NCBI GenBank assembly: GCA_035318925.1
Contig: DATHDS010000002.1
Location: 6,427-70,426, forward strand
Direction of reading: 5' to 3'
Source of the DNA: VAXT01 sp035318925
GTDB lineage: Bacteria > Actinomycetota > Thermoleophilia > Gaiellales > Gaiellaceae
DNA length: 64,000 nucleotides
Positions 28,119-35,968 of this stretch are shown one piece after another. The translations under genes and the position numbers were made by a program. Within the stretch, counting starts at the first letter, position 1. Every line of letters begins with the position of its first letter. The notes under the pieces are model-generated. The model was given only the letters and a program-made list of their open reading frames with translations, was not told where the DNA came from and made no database searches.

Positions 28119-30116
28119 ATGGCCACGAAAGCAGCCGAGCGGCGCGGCGAGGAGCTGCGGAAGCAGCTCGAGTACCACCTGTACCGCTACCACGTCCTCG
28201 ACGAGCCGGAGATCTCGGACGCCGAGTACGACCGGCTCTACGACGAGCTCAAGGCACTCGAGGAGGAGCATCCCGAGCTGATCACGCCCGACTCGCCGAC
28301 TCAACGAGTGGGCGCTCCCGCGAGCGGGCGCTTCCAGAAGGTGCAGCACCTCACCCCGATGGGCTCGCTCGAAAAGGTGACGACCGACGAGGCGCTCGAG
28401 AAGTGGGCCGAGGATGTGCGGAAGCGGCTCGGCACCGACGAGCCCGTCGCGTACGTGACGGAGCCGAAGATCGACGGCCTCGCGATCAATCTCACCTACG
28501 AGGACGGGCTACTGACGCGCGGCGCGACGCGCGGCGACGGCGTGCAAGGCGAGGACGTGACCGTCAACCTGCGCACGATCCCGTCGGTGCCGCTCAAGAT
28601 GCGCGGCGATGGTCTGCCGGCCCTTGCGGAGGTTCGCGGCGAGGTCTACATGCCGCTCTCCGGCTTCAGTGAGCTGAACGCGCGCGTGGCCGAGCTGGGC
28701 CAGAAACTCGCACCGAACCCGAGGAACGCCGCCGCAGGATCGCTGCGCCAGAAGGACTCATCGATCACGGCCTCGCGGCCGCTCGCCGTCTGGATGTATG
28801 GGCTCGGCGCCGCCGAGGGGGTGGAGCTGAGCACGCACTGGGAGACCCTCGAGTGGTTGCGCGAACACGGCTTCCGCACGAATCCCTTCGCAGGGCGCCA
28901 CGAGTCCATCGAGGCCGTTGCCGAGGTCTGCAGGCTCTGGGAGACGAAGCGCCTCGAGCTCGACTACGAGATCGACGGCTTCGTGATCAAGGTCGACTCG
29001 TTCGACCAGCAGCGGCGACTCGGCGCTCTTCACGGAAGGCCGCGGTGGGCCCGTGCGTACAAGTGGGCGCCGATGACCGCAGAGACGAAACTCCTGCAAA
29101 TCCACATCAGAGTCGGCCGCACAGGGGCGCTCAACCCGTGGGCGCAGCTCGAGCCGGTCGAGGTCGGCGGCGTCACCGTCTCGACCGCGACGCTCCACAA
29201 CGAGGCCGACATCAACCGCAAGGACATCCGCGTGGGGGACACCGTGATCGTCCAGCGGGCGGGCGACGTCATCCCCCAGGTCGTCGGCCCAGTGCTGCCG
29301 CATGCGAAGGGCACGAAGCGCTTCCGAATGCCGAAGAAATGCCCGCTTTGCGGCGCGGAGATCGTCAAGCCCGAGGGCGAGGCCATGCACCGCTGCCCGA
29401 ATCCGAAATGTGAGTCGCGCGGGCTCGAGACGCTCATCAACTGGGTCTGGGACATCGACGGCGTCGGCGAACAGGCGATCCGAAGGTTATGGAGCGAGGG
29501 GATCGTCACGTCGATGCCCGACCTCTACCGACTGACGAAGGAGCGGTTGATGGAACTCGATGGCTACGGCGAGATCTCTGCCGGCAACGCCATCGCGTCG
29601 ATCAACGAGTCGAAGAAGAATTTCAAGCTGAACAGGATCCTCGCGGGCCTGAACATCCCGCAGACCGGCTGGGTCACAGCTCGGAACCTCGCCGCGCACT
29701 TCCGCTCGATCGACGGGCTGATGAACGCGGCGCAGGAGGAGATCCAAGACGTCGAGGGCATTGGGCCAGACCGGGCCGAGGCGATTGCCGAATGGTTCTC
29801 AGACGAGGAGAACCGGAAGCTCGTCAGGGAGCTTCGCGAGCTCGGTCTCAATTTCGAGGCGGGCGATGAACTGAAGCCCGTCGAGGGGCCGCTTACGGGC
29901 CAGACCTACGTCATCACCGGGACCCTCGAGTCGTTCACGCGCGGCGAGGCTGCCGCCGCTCTCGAGGCCAAAGGCGCGAAGGTCGGGAACTCGGTCTCGA
30001 ACAAGACGGCCGGCGTTATTGTCGGCGAGGATCCGGGCTCGAAGCTGAAGAAGGCGCAGCAGGCCGGGGTTCCGATCCTCGACGAGCAGGCGCTGAAGTC
30101 TCTACTGGCCGGCTAG
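28119..30116 (+). CDS. ligA: NAD-dependent DNA ligase
   Basis: LigA (665 residues) seals nicks in replication and repair, using NAD+. The start MATKAAERRGEELRKQLEYH leads into domain Ia, which binds NMN (YDRLYDEL). The adenylated lysine is K117 in EPKIDGLAIN. An OB fold follows, then the four-cysteine zinc finger (CPLC and CPNPKC), helix-hairpin-helix repeats and a C-terminal BRCT domain (GQTYVITGTLESFTRGEAAA). TAGCAT ends 7 nt before the ATG, so the mRNA is probably leaderless. The last 15 nt overlap the convergent dacB. Confidence 0.97.
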   Translation: MATKAAERRGEELRKQLEYHLYRYHVLDEPEISDAEYDRLYDELKALEEEHPELITPDSPTQRVGAPASGRFQKVQHLTPMGSLEKVTTDEALEKWAEDVRKRLGTDEPVAYVTEPKIDGLAINLTYEDGLLTRGATRGDGVQGEDVTVNLRTIPSVPLKMRGDGLPALAEVRGEVYMPLSGFSELNARVAELGQKLAPNPRNAAAGSLRQKDSSITASRPLAVWMYGLGAAEGVELSTHWETLEWLREHGFRTNPFAGRHESIEAVAEVCRLWETKRLELDYEIDGFVIKVDSFDQQRRLGALHGRPRWARAYKWAPMTAETKLLQIHIRVGRTGALNPWAQLEPVEVGGVTVSTATLHNEADINRKDIRVGDTVIVQRAGDVIPQVVGPVLPHAKGTKRFRMPKKCPLCGAEIVKPEGEAMHRCPNPKCESRGLETLINWVWDIDGVGEQAIRRLWSEGIVTSMPDLYRLTKERLMELDGYGEISAGNAIASINESKKNFKLNRILAGLNIPQTGWVTARNLAAHFRSIDGLMNAAQEEIQDVEGIGPDRAEAIAEWFSDEENRKLVRELRELGLNFEAGDELKPVEGPLTGQTYVITGTLESFTRGEAAAALEAKGAKVGNSVSNKTAGVIVGEDPGSKLKKAQQAGVPILDEQALKSLLAG

Positions 30117-31304
30117 GACCGCAGCGAAGCGGTCCTGGGCCGTGCGGGCCCAGTAGGTCGAAACGGGCGAGCCGTTCTGGATGACCGAGAAGGCGTAGCG
30201 GCGCCTGGCGTAGCCCGAGAGGGCAGAGGCCTCGTTCAGGGTGCCCGTCTTCGCTCTCACCCGCCCGGCAGCCGCGGTACCGCGCATCCTGCCCTCCAGC
30301 GTGCCGTTACGCCCGGCAAGCGGCAGGGCGGAGAGCAGGATCTCGCGCAGGTTCTCGTCCAGCCAGCTCGCCTGCAGCATGGCCACGAGGGCGTTTGCGG
30401 TCAGCCGGTCACGGCTCGACAGGCCCGAGCCGTCGGCGATTCGTACTCCCGCAAGCGGGACCTCCTGGTCCGCGAGCAGTTGCCGGATGACCGCAGCTCC
30501 GGCTGCCGTGCTGCCTTGGGACGAGAAACTGGCCCCGAGCTGCTTGATCAGGAGCTCGGCGGTGAAGTTGTCGCTCTCGTGGTCCATGAAGGTCAGGATT
30601 TGCTCCAGCGGCACCGAGTCGATCGACGCCAGCGGCGTCGTGGCGTCGTCGGCGGTCCCGGTCATCGCCCGGCCTGAAACCGAGATACCGTTCCGCACCA
30701 GGGCCGCGCGGAAGGACAGCGCCGCCGCGAGCGCCGGGTCGCGGTTGATGCGGCCCCGGTACCGCGCCCGGTCGACGGTCAGCGCGGAGAGCGGCGGCGA
30801 TTCGTTGATGAAGAACCACGACTTCCAGCCCGGGCCCATGCGCTTGGTGTCGAAGTAGGACTCGTCGCCGACGATGCGCCCGCGGATCCGCCGGATGCCC
30901 TGAGCGCGGAGCTGCGAAGCGAGATTCAGCAGGTCGAGCGTCGAGAGGGTCGGGTCGCCGTAGCCCTTGAGCACGATGTCGCCGTGCCAGAGCGAGCCCT
31001 CGAGCGCACCCTCGCCGAGAACGTCGGTCTCGAACTGGTAGCTCGGCCCCAGCGCGAGCAGGCAGGCGTACGTGACGGCGATCTTCTCGTTCGATGCGGG
31101 GATCAGCGGCAGGCTCAGGTTCCGGGCGAACACCGGCTTGCCGGTAACGAGGTCGACCGCGAAGGCAGCCGAGCGGGACTTCGCGACGTGGGGGACCGCG
31201 AGCGCCCGCGAAAGCCGGCGAGAAAGCGGCGTCTGCGGCGCGGCGGCAGCGGAGGGCGCGAGGAACGCGGCAGCGAGGAAAACGGCGAAGAGGCGACGCG
31301 GCAC
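30102..31304 (-). CDS. dacB: D-alanyl-D-alanine carboxypeptidase/endopeptidase (PBP4 type)
   Basis: This 400-residue S13-family penicillin-binding protein trims or cleaves peptidoglycan cross-links outside the membrane. The three active-site motifs are SNEK (SxxK), SDN and KTG (RAKTGTLNEAS). The GTG at 31304 is chosen: it gives the signal peptide MPRRLFAVFLAAAFLAPSAA and lies 6 nt after GACAAT, which has TTGACG 18 bp upstream. This promoter overlaps any longer start. Relative to E. coli PBP4 (477 residues) it is compact, with a small inserted domain. Confidence 0.92.
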   Translation of the reverse strand: MPRRLFAVFLAAAFLAPSAAAAPQTPLSRRLSRALAVPHVAKSRSAAFAVDLVTGKPVFARNLSLPLIPASNEKIAVTYACLLALGPSYQFETDVLGEGALEGSLWHGDIVLKGYGDPTLSTLDLLNLASQLRAQGIRRIRGRIVGDESYFDTKRMGPGWKSWFFINESPPLSALTVDRARYRGRINRDPALAAALSFRAALVRNGISVSGRAMTGTADDATTPLASIDSVPLEQILTFMDHESDNFTAELLIKQLGASFSSQGSTAAGAAVIRQLLADQEVPLAGVRIADGSGLSSRDRLTANALVAMLQASWLDENLREILLSALPLAGRNGTLEGRMRGTAAAGRVRAKTGTLNEASALSGYARRRYAFSVIQNGSPVSTYWARTAQDRFAAVLAGQ

Positions 31305-31424
31305 GAGAGCATTGTCTTGATCTGACCCGGACACCGTCAAATCACGAATAGGTCTCCCGGTCGCAAAGATGGGCCGAGCGGCCTATAGCCCGGCGACCGC
31401 CGTCCTGCCCATAATCGTTGGAGC

Positions 31425-31742
31425 ATGGCCGACGACCTCGACCTTCTATTGGAGCGCGTTCGCGCGCTGATCGACGCGATCGCTGGAGGCGCCGGCCTGC
31501 CGCGCAACGAGGTCGAGCCGACCCTGACCGACGGCTACGCGCGGGCGCTCCAGCTCGACGCGGAGTGCCTGCGGCTCGAGCATCGGATCGACCGCCTCAC
31601 CCGAGAGATCGCCGAAGGCCGAGAGATCCCGGACGGCAAGCTGTCGGGGCTCCTCCGGCACCTTCACGAGACCGAGCAGCGCTCGATCGCGCTCCGTGAG
31701 CTTCTCGCTCCTCTGCGCCAGCTCGTCGCCCGAGCCGCCTAG
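31425..31742 (+). CDS. Hypothetical alpha-helical protein
   Basis: A 105-residue acidic protein predicted to be mostly helix, with heptad-like leucine spacing (LQLDAECLRLEHRIDRLTRE). No signal peptide or cysteines, and no family recognised. The ATG at 31425 has GGAG close upstream and CATAAT at 31410. It lies 22 nt before the methyltransferase, probably under its own promoter. Confidence 0.65.
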   Translation: MADDLDLLLERVRALIDAIAGGAGLPRNEVEPTLTDGYARALQLDAECLRLEHRIDRLTREIAEGREIPDGKLSGLLRHLHETEQRSIALRELLAPLRQLVARAA

Positions 31743-31764
31743 ACCGTTTCGCTAGGGTCCCCGC

Positions 31765-32505
31765 GTGTCAGGCGTGACCGGCGAATCCGAAGCGCTGCTC
31801 GAGGAACGCATCGAGCGCGAGTTCGTCGACGGCCTCCTCGGCGGCCGCCAGCCGTTCGACCGCTATCGCCGCGAGGTGGAGGCGAGCGGCCTGCTCGAGC
31901 ATCTCCAGGCGGGCTACGAGGAGTTCTGGGGGATCATCGAGAGATCGAGCGGCTACAACACGGGGCGCCTTGGTGACGAGGAGGGGATCCGCCTCTACAC
32001 GCTCGTGCGCGAGCTCAAGCCGGCGATCGCAGTCGAGACGGGCGTCTGCAACGGGTTTTCGACGGCGTTCCTGCTGCTCGCGCTCGAACGGAACGGCGTC
32101 GGCGAGCTGCACTCGCTCGACCTGCCCGATGTGATCGGCGAGGTGTACGACCCCGGGACTTTTTGGGAGGGCAAGCGGGGCGCGGCGATCCTGCCCGGGA
32201 AGGAGCCGGGGTGGGTGATCCCGGACGAGCTCCGCCGACGCTGGCGGCTCGTGCTCGGGCGAAGCCAGGAGGAGTTGCCGCGGCTCCTCGACGGCCTCGG
32301 AACGCTCGACTTCTTCATGCACGACAGCGAGCACTCGTACGAGTGCATGCGGTTCGAGTTCGAGACGGCCTGGCCCGCGCTGCGCGAAGGGGGCGTCCTC
32401 GTCGCCGATGACTGGGACTGGAACGACGCGTTCATGGAGCTGGCGCAGGAGACCCACCGCACGCCGGTGACGCTCGGAGAGAAGCTCGCACTGCTGCGCA
32501 AGTAG
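31765..32505 (+). CDS. Class I SAM-dependent methyltransferase (Methyltransf_24-like)
   Basis: A 246-residue protein with a Rossmann-type nucleotide site at AVETGVCNGFSTAFLLLALE. The acidic strand ends ELHSLDLPD and LDFFMHDSEHSYECMRFEFE are typical of the Methyltransf_24 family. The helical N-terminus (about 1-80) may bind substrate, which cannot be predicted. The GTG start lies 6 nt after TAGGGT, so a leaderless mRNA is likely. Confidence 0.8.
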   Translation: MSGVTGESEALLEERIEREFVDGLLGGRQPFDRYRREVEASGLLEHLQAGYEEFWGIIERSSGYNTGRLGDEEGIRLYTLVRELKPAIAVETGVCNGFSTAFLLLALERNGVGELHSLDLPDVIGEVYDPGTFWEGKRGAAILPGKEPGWVIPDELRRRWRLVLGRSQEELPRLLDGLGTLDFFMHDSEHSYECMRFEFETAWPALREGGVLVADDWDWNDAFMELAQETHRTPVTLGEKLALLRK

Positions 32506-32519
32506 GGCCGTTGCCAGGC

Positions 32520-33206
32520 TCAGACGATGCCGCTGCGCACGGCATAGACCGCGGCCTGGATCCGGTTTTCGATCTGGAGCTTCATGAGGATGTTCGAGAT
32601 GTGGTTCTTGACCGTCTTAGGGCTGATGTGGAGCGCTTCGGCGATCTGCGAGTTGTCTTTCCCGTTCGCGATCAGGCGCAGCACCTCGAGCTCGCGCTCG
32701 GAGAGCTCGGCCCGGATCGTCTGGGCGCCCTGGTCGAGGGTGACGGCGCGCACCCGCTGGAGGACCTTCGCCGCGATCGGCGGTGAGATCAGCGATTCCC
32801 CGACTGCTGCGGACGTGATCCCGCGGATCAGCTCCTGGATCGACGAGTCCTTGATGAGGTAGCCGCAGGCGCCCGCGACGATCGCGTCCATCACGTCCTC
32901 GTCCTGGTCCGAGATTGTCAGGACGACGACCCGGGTCAGGGGAGCGAAGGACGTGATCTCTCGCGTCGCCTCGACGCCGCTCATCCCGGGCATGTTCAGG
33001 TCCATGACGACGATGTCCGGCGCCACCTCGCGCACGACCCGGATTGCGTCCTTGCCATTCGCGGCCTCGCCGACGATCTGGAGCCCTTGTTCCTCGAGCA
33101 GGTTGCGCAGTCCCGTCCGGAAGAGATCGTGGTCGTCCACGAGCAGGACGCGGAGGTCGCTCTTCTCCCCCTTGACCTTCTCCTTCTCCTTGGCCTTCTG
33201 GCTCAC
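32520..33206 (-). CDS. LuxR/NarL-family response regulator
   Basis: This 228-residue protein combines a receiver domain (about 18-135) with a LuxR-type helix-turn-helix (about 160-225). Key residues: the acidic pair in LLVDDHDLFR, the phospho-acceptor Asp in IVVMDLNMPGMSGVE, and Lys in GYLIKDSS. The DNA-binding part is LSERELEVLRLIANGKDNSQ and SPKTVKNHISNILMKL. A Lys/Glu-rich N-terminal stretch (MSQKAKEKEKVKGEKSD) is unusual. The GTG at 33206 has GGGGGAAG upstream. No histidine kinase is adjacent. The neighbouring 3D-domain gene is 26 bp upstream on the same strand. Confidence 0.93.
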   Translation of the reverse strand: MSQKAKEKEKVKGEKSDLRVLLVDDHDLFRTGLRNLLEEQGLQIVGEAANGKDAIRVVREVAPDIVVMDLNMPGMSGVEATREITSFAPLTRVVVLTISDQDEDVMDAIVAGACGYLIKDSSIQELIRGITSAAVGESLISPPIAAKVLQRVRAVTLDQGAQTIRAELSERELEVLRLIANGKDNSQIAEALHISPKTVKNHISNILMKLQIENRIQAAVYAVRSGIV

Positions 33207-33232
33207 CGCCGCTTCCCCCGTCTCCGCCGCTC

Positions 33233-34228
33233 TTAGTGCAGCGTGATTGTGACGATTCGCGTGCCCCAGGCGAGCGCTTCGGCGTGGGTCGGGAACCAGA
33301 GGTCGATGCGGGCGCCGTTGACGGCCCCACCAGTGTCGGCCGCGAAGCCCTCGCCGTACCCGGGCACGGTCATCCGTGTTCCGAGCGGAATCACGGACGG
33401 GTCGACCGCGACGATTCCGTAGCCGACGGCCACGCCCGTCGCCGTCCTGCCAGTGAGGGAGTAGCCCGTCGCCGTCACCGTCATCGCGTGCGGCCCTGCG
33501 ACAGCGCCGCGGAGCTGGGTCGTCGTGCGCTCGGCCTGGGCAGCCGTGAGCTGCGACTCGAGGGAGGCGATCGTCGCCGAGTTCGAGTCGCGCTTTGCGG
33601 CGAGCGACGCGAGCATGGCCGCTCGCTCGCGGCGTGCGGCGTCCAGCGCCGCGACGCTGGCCGCGGTCGCATCTTCTGTCTCTCGCGCCTGAGCCTCCTC
33701 GGCGGCGAGTCGGCGCGTGGCGAGGGTCAGTCTCGCGCGAGCGGCCCGAGCCTGCTCGATGACGCTCTCGTCCTGGCCTGCGACCCGGTGGAGATTCTCG
33801 AGCCCGCTGATCGCGTCGTCGAGCGACTTCGCGCCGACGAGCACGGTCATCGGGTCCGTGTCTCCCTGCTCGTAGAGGACGCGGAGGCGTTCCTCCAGGC
33901 GCTGTTCCGAGACGGCGAGCGTGCGCCGTGCGAGCCGGAGGGTGTCCACCGCTTCGGCGCGCTGTCCGGCGATCGCCTGCGTTCTTGCGTGGAGGCGGAC
34001 GAGCGCGGCCCGGGTCTGCTCGAGCCGCGTACCGAGGGAGGCGGCGCTCAGCCATGCGGCGCGGGCCTGCGTGCTCAGCGATCCGTTTTGGGCCCGTAGC
34101 GACTGGGTGCGCTCGCGAAGCCTCGACGCCGAATCGGCGCCACTTGCAACCGGGAGCAGCAAAATGGCGGAAACGGCGACGCAGACAGCGGCGAGCCCAG
34201 CCCGAGGGGCGGTACCTGGCTCTCCCAC
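33233..34228 (-). CDS. Secreted coiled-coil protein with 3D (MltA-like) domain
   Basis: A 331-residue exported protein. A signal segment (VCVAVSAILLLPVASGADS) is followed by a long coiled coil (about 35-235) resembling the regulatory coils of PcsB-type wall hydrolases. The C-terminal 3D domain (about 245-331) has the three characteristic Asp: VAVDPSVIPLGTRM, AADTGGAVNG and RIDLWFPTHAEAL. Related domains occur in lytic transglycosylases and resuscitation factors, so peptidoglycan cleavage is inferred. It is divergent from the NlpC/P60 gene, which has a matching coiled coil. Confidence 0.88.
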   Translation of the reverse strand: MGEPGTAPRAGLAAVCVAVSAILLLPVASGADSASRLRERTQSLRAQNGSLSTQARAAWLSAASLGTRLEQTRAALVRLHARTQAIAGQRAEAVDTLRLARRTLAVSEQRLEERLRVLYEQGDTDPMTVLVGAKSLDDAISGLENLHRVAGQDESVIEQARAARARLTLATRRLAAEEAQARETEDATAASVAALDAARRERAAMLASLAAKRDSNSATIASLESQLTAAQAERTTTQLRGAVAGPHAMTVTATGYSLTGRTATGVAVGYGIVAVDPSVIPLGTRMTVPGYGEGFAADTGGAVNGARIDLWFPTHAEALAWGTRIVTITLH

Positions 34229-34304
34229 GGGGTTGAACCTACCACAGTCCCAGCGACTGTTAGTGCGGTATCACACCACTGTTCGTCACGGTTTCGTAGG
34301 CGGT

Positions 34305-34333
34305 TTGCGGTCGTCCGTCCACGTTGTTATGGT
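34305..34333 (+). promoter_or_regulatory. Promoter of the NlpC/P60 gene
   Basis: TTGCGG (34305-34310), a 17-bp spacer and TATGGT (34328-34333). Transcription should begin near 34340. This excludes translation starts before that point and supports the TTG at 34393 with about 50 nt of leader. Apart from this promoter I see nothing in 34229-34392. Confidence 0.6.
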
Positions 34334-34392
34334 GCCCCCACGTGACGTACCGGCCCCCTTCCGGTGCGCCAGTCGCAGTCGGGGATCGCCCA

Positions 34393-35487
34393 TTGACCGG
34401 CATTTTCAAGCGACAGGCGTGGCTGTTCTTGCTCGCACTCGTGGTGGCCCTGGCGGCTGCCTCGGCGGCGTTCGCCACCCCCGGGACGGTCTCGGGGAAG
34501 CAGGCAGAAGCTCGGGCCGTGCTGGGGCAGATCCAGGGGCTCGACGCGAACCTCGAGCACGCGGTCGAGGCGTACAACCTCGCCAACCAGAAGCTGGCCG
34601 GCATCGAGGCAGATCTGCGGGAGAACAAGGTGGAGCTTCGCGTCGCGCGCTCGAACCTTCGGCACGCTCAGACGGTGCTCTCCGCGCGCCTCGTCGCGAT
34701 GTACACGTCCGGCGGCGAGAACACCGGCCTCGAGGTGCTGCTCGGCGCGAGCTCGATCGACGACCTCATGTCGCGCATCGACACGGTCAACCGAGTGTCG
34801 GACCAAAGCGCGGAGGTCCTGAGGGAGGTCAAGATCTTCCGCACCGCGGTGCGCGAACGGGAAGCGCGGTTGAAGAACGCGCACGTGGAGCAGGCGAAGC
34901 TCGTCGCCGAGCGGTCGGCAGAGAAGGCGTCGATTGAAGGGCAGCTCTCGCAGCGCCGCCAGCTTCTCTCGTCGATCAAGAGCGAGATCGACCGGATTCA
35001 GGCAGCGGAGCGGGTCCGGCAGGCCCAGCTGGCCGCGGAGGCGCGGGCCCGGCTCGCGACGAACGGCGCCGAGGTGCTCAGCGCAAGCGCCGGCGCGATC
35101 AGCGATCCCGCCGGGCCGATCTACGCGCCGCCGCCCGGAAAGTACGGGGGTGTCGTCGGCATCGCGATGCAGTACCTGGGGACCCCGTACGTCTACGGCG
35201 GGGCAAGCCCCAGCGGGTTCGACTGCTCGGGTTTCGTCATGTACGTCTTCGCCCAGGTCGGCGTCTCGCTCCCGCACAACGCGGCCGCGCAGTACGGGTA
35301 CGGCATGCCCGTCTCGCGCGATCAGCTCCAGGCCGGCGACCTCGTCTTCTTCAACGGGCTCGGGCACGTCGGGATCTACATCGGCGGCGGCCAGTTCATC
35401 CACTCGCCGCACACGGGCGACGTGGTCAAGATCTCCAGCCTGAGTGGCTGGTACTCGTCGACCTACGTCGGCGCCCGGCGTCTCTGA
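34393..35487 (+). CDS. Secreted NlpC/P60 peptidoglycan hydrolase with coiled coil
   Basis: A protein of about 364 residues. The TTG at 34393 gives the signal peptide MTGIFKRQAWLFLLALVVAL and has GGGG about 8 nt upstream; in-frame codons further upstream precede the predicted transcript start. A PcsB/RipA-like coiled coil (about 35-210) leads to a C-terminal NlpC/P60 domain. Its catalytic Cys is in PSGFDCSGFVMYVF and the His in LGHVGIYIGGGQ; the third polar residue is probably the later His. Such enzymes cut D-Glu-mDAP bonds during cell division. Divergent from the 3D-domain gene. Confidence 0.92.
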   Translation: MTGIFKRQAWLFLLALVVALAAASAAFATPGTVSGKQAEARAVLGQIQGLDANLEHAVEAYNLANQKLAGIEADLRENKVELRVARSNLRHAQTVLSARLVAMYTSGGENTGLEVLLGASSIDDLMSRIDTVNRVSDQSAEVLREVKIFRTAVREREARLKNAHVEQAKLVAERSAEKASIEGQLSQRRQLLSSIKSEIDRIQAAERVRQAQLAAEARARLATNGAEVLSASAGAISDPAGPIYAPPPGKYGGVVGIAMQYLGTPYVYGGASPSGFDCSGFVMYVFAQVGVSLPHNAAAQYGYGMPVSRDQLQAGDLVFFNGLGHVGIYIGGGQFIHSPHTGDVVKISSLSGWYSSTYVGARRL

Positions 35488-35510
35488 CAGACCCGACCAT
35501 CCGGCATTCC

Positions 35511-35957
35511 GTGGCGCGCTCCTCGCTGAACCGTTCGGCATTCGCTGCGACCACGCATTGCCTGACCGGTTGCGCAATCGGGGAGGTTCTTGGCATGGTC
35601 GTTGCGACTGCACTCGGCTGGGGAAACGCCGCGTCGATCCTGATCTCAGTCGTGCTCGCCTTCTTCTTCGGCTACTCGTTGACGATCCGTCCCATACTGC
35701 GCGCTGAAGTTCCTTTGCAGCGCGCGCTGCCCCTTGCGTTCGCGTCGGACACGGCTTCGATCGGAGTCATGGAGGCAGTCGATAATGCGTTCATCCTTCT
35801 GGTGCCGGGGGCTATTTCTGCGGGCCTGGCGAACTGGCTGTTCTGGTGGAGCCTCGTTGTGAGCCTCATGGTCGCGTTCGTCTTCGCCTTCCCGCTCAAT
35901 CGGTGGCTCATCGCTCGAGGGCGCGGCCACGCGGTAGTGCACGCCTACATGCACTAG
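35511..35957 (+). CDS. DUF4396-like membrane protein
   Basis: A 148-residue protein with about four membrane segments. Near the N-terminus is the HCLTGCAIGEVLGM motif, and later DTASIGVMEAVDN; both fit what I recall of DUF4396. The Cys/His pair could bind a metal such as copper, but this is a guess. The C-terminus is His-rich (HAVVHAYMH). The start is 23 nt after the NlpC/P60 stop. Confidence 0.75.
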   Translation: MARSSLNRSAFAATTHCLTGCAIGEVLGMVVATALGWGNAASILISVVLAFFFGYSLTIRPILRAEVPLQRALPLAFASDTASIGVMEAVDNAFILLVPGAISAGLANWLFWWSLVVSLMVAFVFAFPLNRWLIARGRGHAVVHAYMH

Positions 35958-35968
35958 TCGAGATGCGT

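Noticed and set aside
28758..29390. Antisense frame within ligA
   Set aside because: ligA motifs (KxDG, zinc finger, BRCT) are continuous across the region.
34229..34392. Cyclic di-AMP (ydaO-type) riboswitch before the NlpC/P60 gene
   Set aside because: Such switches often precede wall hydrolase genes, but the predicted leader is only about 50 nt and I could not find the conserved riboswitch core.
34327..35613. Long antisense frame opposite the NlpC/P60 gene
   Set aside because: The NlpC/P60 domain, signal peptide and promoter on the plus strand explain the region.
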